From positions 221,201,291 to 221,265,290 of the forward strand of contig CM077115.1 of assembly GCA_039619475.1 (NCBI GenBank): a stretch of DNA of 64,000 nt, in the 5' to 3' direction. Of the stretch, positions 45,689 through 55,548 are shown piece by piece. Made by a program: the position numbers and the translations under genes. Source of the stretch: Icerya purchasi (lineage: Eukaryota; Arthropoda; Insecta; Hemiptera; Monophlebidae). Every line of letters begins with the position of its first letter. Position 1 is the stretch's first letter. Below the pieces are notes generated by a model. It ran no database searches, was not told where the DNA came from, and saw only the letters and a program-made list of their open reading frames with translations.

Positions 45689-45940
45689 AAGGGGTTAGGT
45701 GGGTTTCGAAGGCTCAAAAAAAGCATATTTTTACAAATTTTTTTCTAATGTATCAAATCATATATTTTATTCAAACAATTTAACATATCAAAGATACACA
45801 GTTGACAAGTACTTTGTGAAATTTTCATTTAAAAATTTTTTAAATTCAGCCATTGGGAGCTCATTTCTTCTGACCCCTCAAAAAAAAAGTTATCTCGCCG
45901 TTGTCAGGATAACTCATGACGGATTCATCCGAAATTAAAA
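45689..45940 (+). repeat. End fragment related to the Tc1-like element at 53,588
   Basis: AAGGGGTTAGGTGGGTTTC followed by a CAAAAAA run matches the left end of the element at 53,588 (AAGGGGTTAGGTGGGTTTG). The inner sequence has diverged and no partner end is seen within 500 bp, so it is a solo or decayed end. The rest of this interval is AT-rich. Confidence 0.5.
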
Positions 45941-45956
45941 AACTAAATATTTTCTG

Positions 45957-46745
45957 TTAGATTTTTATCTATTAGAACACCGAGGTATTTTAATTGATCC
46001 TTTAATCTGCAGTCTGTATTTATTTAAGTTCATGTTAATTTTTCAGTAGTTGAATGTCATCAAATTTGTTTTGCTCATATTGAACCTTAGATTATATATT
46101 TCCAGAAACTCTATTATATTCTTATATACATACTATTGCCATTTTGTCTTCCAACTTTTCCGCATTCCTATTTGCCACTATGATATCGCTAAATCGTCTA
46201 CAAATGTTATAATTTTTACATCGTTCGGTAATTCTAACTTATATATTTGTGCAAACAGTATATTCCATAAATATAGACTTAAAACCGCTCCTTACAATAT
46301 GCTCGTATCTCCGTATACCTTTTTTTTTGTAATTGTTTATATTGATTTCACTATATATCTTTGATCGTAAAATTGATTTAGGATCTCCAATAAATTATAG
46401 TCTAATTTTAATTTTTCAAGTAGATTTACCATCTGATTTATGTCAATGCTATTGTAATGTCGAACATTACCGTTTTATATGATTTATTTTTCTATTCTTT
46501 AATAGTTCTATACATATTCCAAGTTGCTAACTCTGTTGATTTCCCTTCCAATGCTCCATACTGATCTTTATTAATAATATTTCTTGTTAGTTTTTGAACT
46601 TTATACTTAGGATGCATTTTTTATAAATCTTATACTGAAAGTTGACAATAAGTTCACCGCTTTGTATGATGTAGATTCTTTCTTTGGTTTACCGGTTTTA
46701 TGCATTATTTGCTGTTCTAGATAATTTCTATATGTCTGGACAGTG
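45957..46745 (-). pseudogene. LINE fossil, reverse transcriptase remnant
   Basis: Minus strand, reading from 46,745 down: KTGKPKKESTSYKAVNLLST (RT motif 2 region, matching the P-K-x-G-K...SYRPI pattern), then INKDQYGALEGKSTELAT (the QFGF-x-GKST region), and at the end YRLQIKGSIKYLGVLI near 46,015-45,970 (the KYLGV motif before the thumb). Between them the frame is lost by many stops. It is an old, inactive insertion. The pogo-like MITE lies just upstream, and sequence beyond it at about 47,300-47,470 may be the same LINE. Confidence 0.7.
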
Positions 46746-46764
46746 TGCAACTTTTTTTCAAGTA

Positions 46765-47295
46765 CAGTGGAAATTGTTTAACACGAAACCGGTTAACCTG
46801 AAAAATCGCTTAATATGAAACAACGCTACGGTCCCGACAAAATGCCATATAATTACATTCATTTTTTTTTTTTTTATCACGAAACAACACGAAACAAAAA
46901 TCGCTTAACACGAAAAGATTTTGCTTCTCAGAAGGACAAATATACCTGCTTTTCCAGTCGCATCCCTTAACAGATAAATAAAATTAACAATGGTTACTAT
47001 TATTTACACCCTGGGAATGCAATACTACTTAATTTCGGTCGACAAGTTTCCCAAAAAACAATAATTTTTTATGTTTTTTTTATAATGTAATTATTTGAAG
47101 TGTATATACGTACTACCTACATGTGCTAATGTTAGCGGAATATCGAATTGATACATTTTAACGACATTAAAAATATTGGCGAGTTTTTAATTTTTTATTT
47201 CCGTTTTTTTTTTGCATGTTTCGGTTAACACGAAATCCTTTTAACACGAAGAAATATTTGGGTCCCTTCAGTTTCGTGTTAAACGGTTTCCACTG
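46765..47295. mobile_element. pogo/Tigger-like MITE (531 bp)
   Basis: Terminal inverted repeats of 25 nt starting CAGTGGAAA with GTTTAACACGAAAC inside differ at only two positions, and a TA dinucleotide flanks each end (46,763-46,764 and 47,296-47,297), as for Tc1/mariner/pogo elements. There is no transposase. The motif TTAACACGAAA or close variants recurs about six times inside both ends, possible transposase-binding sites. The TIR start CAG and TA target fit the pogo/Tigger branch. It appears to sit in the LINE fossil at 45,957 onwards. Confidence 0.85.
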
Positions 47296-47297
47296 TA

Positions 47298-47482
47298 ATT
47301 TATTTATATATTTTGTTATTACTCCTGGGTACTTTTTATTGAACATGTTTACGAATGTGTTAGATATACATATATATTATTTGGCCAAACTGTGATATTT
47401 TCTTATTTAACTTTTTAATTATTTCTTTAGAGTACTTCCTTCTCTATGTTTTTATCGAATCTTTTATAATTGGCATAGAGAC
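47298..47482 (-). other. Possible continuation of the LINE fossil
   Basis: On the minus strand short phrases such as NMFNKKYPGVITKYINKL and EIIKKLNKKISQFG look coding-like and could be the part just before RT motif 2. Too decayed to be certain. Confidence 0.3.
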
Positions 47483-47563
47483 CGGGACTCATTCCGCCAG
47501 TTGGTACGGACGATGAATGGTGATTAAGCTATACCCAAATCGGGTCGCACGAAGAAGAAGAAG
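47483..47563 (+). other. (GAA)n-tailed repeat end
   Basis: GATGAATGGTGATTAAGC then ACGAAGAAGAAGAAGA resembles the ends at 42,021 and 42,668. Probably the 3' end of another insertion of that kind; no coding remnant is attached. Confidence 0.45.
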
Positions 47564-49600
47564 ATATTTTACGTACCTTTTTATTTCGTTGCGATTATTT
47601 GAGCTTAACGTGAATATAATATATATATATGATCACTATTCGTTATCTTGTCAGATACTTCCCATTCGCATTACCTGTGGGGTTAACATATTATTTAGGA
47701 CAGTAAGAAAACCTGTTTCGATGAAACGAGTAAATAGAAAAATGGTCAACCGAAAAACTTATTTAACATTGATTTTGTTATCTTTCTTATCGAGATGAAT
47801 TACCCGAAATTTTTCTAATTCTTACAACTTTCCGATATGAAGCTACTTAAATTTGCTTCGGAAGAAATTCTAAATTTGGGCGGAGGGGGCACGGCGCGGT
47901 AACGAGAAATCTCTGGAAGCGTATTTAATTAAAGAATTATCTAGATTGGAAGTGTTAGTTTCGACTTTTGGATAATTTAGCGCGCAGAAGACCGTTCGTC
48001 TCTGGATTTCCTACTTCAAGCCGATTACTTATAATTAGACTTTTTAATTACAGATTACTATCGTAATGACACTAATAATTATAATAAGAAAAGAGCAGAA
48101 CAAGCGAAGGCTGCAAGCACGCATGTCGTCGCTTGAGAAGAAGGACGTGCTGGTCTCTATGGAAGGAACGCTGCCGAGGTGGCGATGAATTTAGCTGTAA
48201 TTTCTAAACGCGTACTCGCTAATGATAATGTACTTCATTTTTCGAGTTGCCTCGGAGGAAATCGCGTACGAAGTTCTCCCTTCATGCGCGGATACATTTA
48301 AAGGGTCTGTCTGTCTGCTTATGTATATTTATGCGGCAAATGAATGTAATTCTAGTTGTCGCGTCTGCGCAACTTGTCTAATATCTGCCGGCCGAGCGGA
48401 GTGCGGAACGCGGCACGGCAAACGAAAGCGGCGGCGTAAAGCAAAGGAGAACGAAGTGAATAGAGCCTATTATGGACTGTGTAAGGTGTGTGTTGGTGGT
48501 TCTTCTGGTAGATTCGAACGAGGGCGGTTTTAAGTAATGAAAACAGAGGCTATATTAACGGAAACACAATGAAAAATCCGCTAGGCGCACTGGTTTTGGT
48601 TTGGTGGGCCAACAAAAGATTTCAATTAGGGAAGTAACTCTCGGTCTGGCAGTCGCTTCCATTTTGTACCTATTCGCGCACCTCCCAAACGGAGCCCGAA
48701 CCGGCACTGCCATCGAGCCGGCACTCATTGTTGCTGCAAAGAGAAAATAGGCAATTTTTCAATGTACAGAACTCGCGCGCACTGAAAATCGTAATGGATT
48801 GGATTCTGTTAACGCGTTCTCAGAGACGCGTCGGCAAATGTTTTTCTTTTCTTAGTACATTACAACTCGTGCGCACACGCCTCTCGCCGAAATCTCTTTC
48901 ATGCACTAACAACCATCTATCTTCGAGACTGTAATACTGTGTTTCCCTTTCTGCCATGCACCGAGAGAGCAAAAAATCCCTCGGCAAAAAACCGAAATGA
49001 TAAATAAATAAAGGAAAGTCAACATCGTTCAACACGTATAACCGTTTCGAACTCTCGGTGCTAATGAATTAATAAAACCGTTCCAAGTTCAAAAGCTTTG
49101 TAATACATATATACATATACATATGTATGTACATCGCGCGCACTACATACATACATGATCATCGTGCTATATAATAATGCATCACCACAGTTAACTCTGT
49201 GGTGGAGGTAGAGCTACAAATTACGATTTCAAGCACATAAAAACTAAACATTTGCTAAATACGTCTCACCAAGAGTCATAATGTTCGCGAATACATATTT
49301 TCAATCAATTCGTTTTACCTCACAGACTCTGCGATAGTAAAAAAAGTTCCTCTCAAAAAGTGGATAAAATTAAAACTTTCAATGTTTGATGGTTGGTCGA
49401 TTGAACCTGAACTATTCGCAGCCACTATAACCGCAAAACTCTGCAAATCTCTAAATTCCCTACTGTGCCGAATTTCGAATCGAGATGTTATGCAGACGAT
49501 AGAGTAGCTGAATTATTTCGAGGAAACTGCGCGTTCAATATAATATACGTGCGCAGAACATCGCGCAGTTGTAAGCATGCCCGAAAAAGATGAAAAACAT

Positions 49601-49601
<1 letters not shown>
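47564..49601. other. Gene-free DNA with an 8-bp perfect hairpin
   Basis: No domain-bearing ORF. About 47,860-48,960 is less AT-rich. At 49,183-49,204 CACCACAG-TTAACT-CTGTGGTG forms a perfect small palindrome of unknown meaning. Confidence 0.4.

Positions 49602-49640
<39 letters not shown>
49602..49640. repeat. (AAT)n microsatellite
   Basis: Thirteen perfect trinucleotide units. Confidence 0.95.
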
Positions 49641-49643
<3 letters not shown>

Positions 49644-50004
49644 CAAACTCATAATGCTGCTTTGTAAATTCCATTCACGTGGTAGTAAATAGGAACTGTA
49701 AAGTTTAAAATGCAGGTTTCTTCTTCCTTTTCAGTTACTGCTAGCCCTCCGGCCGGACAAAAGCTAATTATTTTTAAGCGTCAGCCCCATCGCCATACTT
49801 CTCACCGAATTAAATTTCCGAACCTCACTCCTTGAAAATTTACTATTAACTGCACCGAAAGCGCGGCAAGATGAAATGTTTGAAGTAAATTAGTGAAATA
49901 TAGCTTGTAAAATCGCTCAGTTGCGACATTCGTAGAACTTTTGCCAGCGCAACTAATAATTAATTAACTAAAGTAAGTTCCATAGCAGGGCGTCAAGAAT
50001 TGTG

Positions 50005-50105
50005 AAATTAAGCTTTTCATATTGTACTAAGCCTAATGGATCTGATGAGAATACTGGGGCCGGTTCCTTTCAACTTGGGATCCGTCTTTACATTACCAGA
50101 TTTAA
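50005..50105 (-). mobile_element. SINE-A copy 3, 3' half
   Basis: Minus strand: shares GGATCCCAAGTTGAAAGGAA, CTCATCAGATCCATTAG and the terminal ATATGAAAAGCTTAATT phrase with the copies at 7,034 and 8,537. The tRNA-like head is missing, so it is 5'-truncated. Confidence 0.65.
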
Positions 50106-53100
50106 ATGAGTTTATTTTTAAATTAAATATTCCGGCAAAAATTATAATTACAAAACGCGTTCCATTTTCAGTGCTCAGCAGAAGACTTGGTGTAATTAAG
50201 AATTTTCAAATGTTTAATGATTTGACCGTTACAGAAATTAATTTCCGTAAGCAACATATATACTTGTATTAATTTATAAGGTGAGGATGATCTGACACCA
50301 AAAACTTCACGTTGGATGGTTTGTTTCAAGCTCACCATTATACAAATTGTACTACTGTAATGCATAATACATTTATCTCATATCGGTATTATTCGAAGCG
50401 AGAATAAAAAATAAATAAAAAACATTATAAAACAAAAAAGTGTTTAAACATGAAAATAACAAGCTGGATAAAACATTAAGATGAAAAACAGAAATTGAAA
50501 TTAAAAATTCGGAAGAGAAAATATAAAACATGCTTTACAACGTTAAAATTAAAAATAAAAATAAAACAAATAGAAGGCATTATTTCGTTCAAAATTTATA
50601 ATGAGTAGCGGCAGAGAGAAATAAAATGTTGAATTCAAAAACGCTAAGAAATATAAGCTGTACGAACTAGTTCATCTGGGCTAGTTCATTGCCTTCGATC
50701 AAAGGAGTACAACTAATATGATATTTTCTTAATACGTCAACTTGTAGAAAAATCAAGCAAGTAAACGACGCGGTTTTATATTGCTTTCATAGTCGTCCGG
50801 AGCATATTATTCTGTTAACAGAGAAGGACTAAGAATATGTTTAGAAAAGATGTTCGCCCAAGATGGTGAAAATAATAAAAATGGTGAGATGAACGGTTTG
50901 TTAGGGATTGTAAAATCAATTTCAGTCTCGGTGAACATATAACGATTGATGAAATGTTATTTCCGATGTAATTTCCGGCAGTATATTATGCTAAATACGG
51001 ATTAAAAATTTTTTCTCTAGTTTGCTCAAAATCTTTTTACACGAGGGAAACATGAAAATCGATGCAGGAACACAACTTACAGGACTATTCCACATCATCA
51101 ATTTCGCACAAACTGCATCCTGGAAACGCACCTATATCGGGGACTTATTATATGGATCCGGTGTTTATGTTCACTCAACATTGACACGAGTTTGCACTGG
51201 TTTTCGGCGCATGCACTGTGTTACCAATGTTAGGCTAGATTACGTGTGTGTTAGCAAGAGAGAAGGAAACTGAAAAAATGTAGGAGTGTGTAATCCATAG
51301 AGAACATTTCTTTCTACTTATCCTAATGTTATCATTTTTCACTTTTCTAACTGATCTGGCATATTACTGCTCAGATATTCATCCGTGTGAAACACATGAA
51401 AAGACAGTCTATTCTTTTTCAAGTTGTGGATATATGTCCAGAAGTGAGGTCAGGATTATATCATCAACTCTACTGTGGATAATATGGATATGTATCCTTC
51501 TGAACCTACTCATCACTAATCTACACAATGTTTTTTTGGTATTCCAGTTGAATTACCGTTTTTAACCACTAAAGTTATCACGGTGAAAGAGCTGCCTAGG
51601 CTACTTAAACCCAACAGTCCGCCATCCTGAATGTACTTCTTCAAAGTGTTATACGATTATTTGATGTTTAAATCCCAAAGAACACCTGGCAGCATCGTTC
51701 AAACACACCTGTACTTTCATCAAAGGAATGTGGTTTTTCTGGTGTAACCCTCCCTTTTCAAAGACATGCATCGGGCTAGAATGTCAAGCGGATCTGCGCA
51801 GGCAGCCAGTATTAGTTTTATGTTAAACGTGTGGATTTTGTCGAATCTGTGTTCTTTACGTATTATTAAAGAATTTGCGATAACGTTAAAGATATTAATT
51901 CTTTTTTCTCTCTTTTTTTTTCTCTGTTGCCTCTCGATTATAAATTACACTCGGGTACTCTGCACACGGTTCTGAGATTGTAACGTCAGACCCGCTAGAG
52001 TCTTCTTTTTTAGACTACTGCCGTTGTTCGATACTTGGTGCGGAATTTCTTATCTCGATTCAGAATTACCACTACTCCAAGCCGCGAATCCTAGTTATCG
52101 GCAGATTCGCCGGTAACTTTAAAATCCTTACAACGAACCTTTTCATTCAACCAAATCAGTGCTACCTTCTGTTCTACAGTTTCCCGCAGATCGCATGGAA
52201 ACTGCGATTTACTCGCAAACTAGGCAGCGAATAGCAATTCTATCGGTATAGCCCGCCACGCCTTTTTTCCCTTTTAATTCCTTTGCAGGCCTATTCCCAA
52301 ATTAATTTCTCCGCACATCCAAGATTGGGCAGCTTTATTTTAAAACTTTTTGTGCGTTAAACTGAACCAGACGCGATGACTCCATTCGCTAATATACACA
52401 AAGATAAGACTTTACCACGCTTAATCGATTTCGAAAACAGGTATTATACAACTCTACTACTTGATTCAACTATTTTCTTCAAAAAAACAACCCCTTTTCA
52501 ACCGGTAGCTGTTCTATTCGCAACCAGTTTCTATCCATCGGTGTGTTCTCCTTTTTCACCTCCGCATCCTCATTTAAGTAATGTTTGGAACAAATAATTA
52601 AAGAAAAGCGAAATGCGATATTGCGTAATGGATAGTTTCGCTGTCAATATCGATGATTAATGGAAATTAAATTTTAGTAAAACTATTATATATGTTTTTT
52701 CGTTTTATCGATTTTGTCTTTTGCTTTTTATCGGTTTCTTCGTTTTTATTGATTTCCTTCCTTTATTTTTCTTCTATTCAAAATCATCCAATTCTTATTT
52801 TCGTTATTTCCTTTAATTAATTCGTTTTAACTTCTTCCTCCTTATTCGCTTTTACTTATTTCAAATAGCCCTTTTCAGGGCTTCCGTTCGATTTTATTGC
52901 ATAATTGCGTGTTCTAAATAATCCCCCTTTTTAGAATCGTTACAATTTAGTTAACCGCATTTTTCAGATTTATCGTTACTTGCGTAGTCTAAGCTGGGAT
53001 GAACCTATTTTTTCATATCGCGAACTTCCGCTTTCGTTTCTTCTTTTTGTCAAATAAACAACTTTATTCAACAGAGTTGTGTTCAATTTTAACAACAACA

Positions 53101-53587
53101 AGCAGAAAATTCTCTCCGAAATCATTCTACAACTACGTATCAAAAATACGTACTCATAAAGTAAAACTTTCTCAGTAGGTCACAGTGGAAGTGTAATTAA
53201 GCGTCGTAAGGGGGCGCAGGCAGTTAAAAATGGCACTAGAACTATCAAACCCCTAATTGTTTTTTCAAGGAAACCGGCTTCGTAATAGATAGTTCTTCGA
53301 ATTGTATTTTTTTTTTGTTTTTTTTTTTTTTTTTTATATACGCGGTAAAAAAGTGCTCATTTTAAGTAATATTCCGGTGCATTACAGGCGCACGGTTGGT
53401 AACTGTGACAATCTACATAAATGTGTCTAATAGGATAGCAGAATTGCAATGAGCTAGTGCGTTTATAAAGCATTATAAAGAAACAAACTGTTAATCGATA
53501 AATATTGTTGCACAACGCTGCAACTTGTACACACAGGCGCGAGAAGGACATGTTCTTTATTGAAAGTGTACAAATGTAGTGGTTATT
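50106..53587. other. AT-rich non-coding DNA
   Basis: No gene recognised. Several ORFs of 60-83 codons (for example 51,022-51,273 and 51,326-51,565) have no domain I know. A broken T run at about 53,308-53,336 may be an old poly(A) on the minus strand. Confidence 0.45.
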
Positions 53588-54420
53588 AAGGGGTTAGGTG
53601 GGTTTGAAAATTTCAAAAAACCGAATTTTTTTTTTGTCTTACTAAGTAGTGCAATATGTCTAGAAATTCTCCCGAAATTTTAAATCGATTGGAGTAAAAT
53701 TCTAAGAGATAGAGCCTTTGGAAGTTCCGCCCATTAGGCCACGTCAGTCTGGCGCGTCGCAGGTATATTGAGGCAGCTGCTTAGCTATTGTTTGCCCGTC
53801 TTTCTCGCTTGCTTTTAATTTCTAAGGACAATTAGTTTTTTAAATTTGGACTCGTCTGTAAATAGTACATCATGCCAGAACGTTTCTTTATGCGAAAGTT
53901 ATTTCTCGGCAAACCGATAAAGTGCTTGTTTTGGTTGACTTCACTGATATAAGGTTTACAGCGTGCAGTGCCTGAATTATATCCTAAATTACGAATTGCA
54001 TTACATACCGTTTGACCACATTCCCGCAGCTGTATAACCAGTTTGGGGGCACTTACCCGGGGGTTTTTCCTCACTTCTCAGTGGATAAAACGCCGGTTAT
54101 AGGCCGTTAACTTCTTTGCTGCACCTTTATACTTCGTATTTTCATCCCGTTTATAACGTAAAATATATCGGAAATTCTGGGAATGTTCACTAATTTTGAG
54201 ATCTGCCTGAATGGCTTACCGCGTACATTACTCAAAATTACTAATTGGCGCATTTCACACGTGGTGTTCTTTCCCGAACGAGACATTTTTCATTATTCAC
54301 CGTTTTGATTCGCACACAAAATGGACACAGTATGCTGCAATTCGCGTGTATTGCTGAAAAATGAATAAGCAATAACTGAGCGGATATTATTACTCATCTT
54401 TTTGAGAAACCCAACCTTAT
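53588..54420 (-). mobile_element. Tc1-like transposon relic, internally deleted
   Basis: The ends carry AAGGGGTTAGGTGGGTTTG at 53,588 and, as reverse complement, ATAAGGTTGGGTTTCTC at about 54,404-54,420: partly matching inverted repeats. Between them on the minus strand is the N-terminal half of a Tc1-type transposase. Only about 240 nt remain beyond it where some 450 would be needed, so the catalytic C-terminal half is largely gone. A related end lies at 45,689. Confidence 0.68.
53832..54286 (-). pseudogene. Tc1-like transposase, N-terminal half
   Basis: The start MSRSGKE (ATG at 54,286) is followed in shifting frames by MRQLVILSNVRGKPFRQISK and LVNIPRISDIFY (helix-turn-helix region), a KLTAYNRRFI segment, then EVRKNPRVSAPKLVIQLREC and VCNAIRNLGYNSGTARCKPY. 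This order (HTH, R-x-NPRxSAPKL, GY...A-x-KP) is typical of Tc1 transposases. The first catalytic segment (normally VLFTDES) appears only as a corrupted YYLQTSPN, so the enzyme is dead. Confidence 0.75.
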
Positions 54421-54555
54421 ACTGTCTTGTATGTGTGTGCATTCGCAAGATTTCTGCTGTGTCCGGATTTCAATTTTGCCTACATACATGCAGTTTTTTT
54501 TATAACTTTGCTCGGCACTAAGTTATTTTTTTCTTATTGGTTTATTTTCTTAGCA

Positions 54556-55180
54556 TTTCCAATATATTCCGAAATTCTCAATGCCGAACCGTATGGTGAA
54601 AATTTTGTAATAAACAAGAAAGAATGCGTAGGACATGTACAAAAGAGGATGGGCACCCGCTTACGCGATTTGGTCAATAAGACAGTTGAAGAAAAACAAA
54701 CCAAGGCCGGTAAAACGATTAGAAAAAAAAATCTTTCTGGCAAAAGCAAACTTACCAGCAAATTGATCGATAAATTAACAGTTTATTACGGCCTGGCTGT
54801 AAGAAGAAACTGTGACTTGGTACAAAATATGAAAGACGCTACAAGGGCAATTTACTTTCATTATAACTCCACAGACAAAAACCCACATCACGATAAATGT
54901 CCAAACGGACCTGACCCATAGTGCGCTTAGCAGCGTGCTTCGCCTATGAACACACTTTCATCATTCAAACACGATTATGATCCATTACCAAGCGACGTTT
55001 CATCAGCTATCAAGCCCATTTATGAAGAACTCAGCAAAGGAGATCTTTTTGAGCGGTGTGATGGTGGCTTTACGCAGAATAATAATGAAAGTTTTATGGA
55101 ACATTTATTAGGATTGCTGACGTGCACCTAATTCAACTCATAATTTGTAGACTTGATCTACATTCTGCGTTCGTAATGGG
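54556..55180 (+). pseudogene. Mutator-like element (MULE) transposase remnant
   Basis: The open frame contains ECVGHVQKRMGTRLRDLVNK, GKSKLTSKLIDKLTVYYGLA, a DATRAIYFHYNSTDKNPHHD segment and KCPNGPDP. Two stops at 54,919 and 54,925 follow (probably once Trp and Tyr), then in the same frame IKPIYEELSKGDLFERCDGG and FTQNNNESF. This succession is what I know from Mutator-like transposases widespread in insect genomes. A one-base loss after NNNESF destroys the frame. It lies between the Tc1-like relic and a LINE-B copy. Confidence 0.68.
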
Positions 55181-55548
55181 CATTAGGCTGTCTACTTCGT
55201 TGCCTTTTGTTTTCAGCACCAAAGCTTCCTTTTATGCCAGCGGCATATGTGTCAATGGGAGGACAATTCGTACTTTGCTCTCTGCAGGCCTCCTTTCCTA
55301 AAATTTAGCTCAGTTTACCTTTCCCCTTGCTCCACTTTATGTTTTATCTGGCTGGCTACGTTTTGCTTTCTTTTCCGTTCTATTTCTGTTGTCCTACCTC
55401 TCCCTTTTCTTTTACCTCCAAGCTCCACTTATGCGCTGTTGGCCTTGCATCTTGTAATGGCCTCCTACACCTGTCGAGGCCTCTCTCATTTTCTCCCTCC
55501 TGTCCATGTCCCCACTTTCCTTTGTCCCAACCCTTCCAAGGTTTAAAC
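55181..55548 (+). other. Pyrimidine-rich stretch, perhaps LINE-B ORF1 end
   Basis: This region is T/C-rich like the LINE-B coding strand and runs into ORF2. Open frames at 55,247-55,546 and 55,327-55,572 have no zinc knuckle or other recognisable domain, so I cannot say where LINE-B starts. Confidence 0.35.

Noticed and set aside
48222..48533. 103-codon cysteine- and arginine-containing ORF
   Set aside because: Cysteines are irregular and the basic stretch comes from a purine-rich tract; no motif matched and no homologous copy in the window.
49183..49204. Perfect 8-bp inverted repeat as a transcription terminator or operator
   Set aside because: Isolated, no gene next to it, and bacterial-type signals are not expected here.
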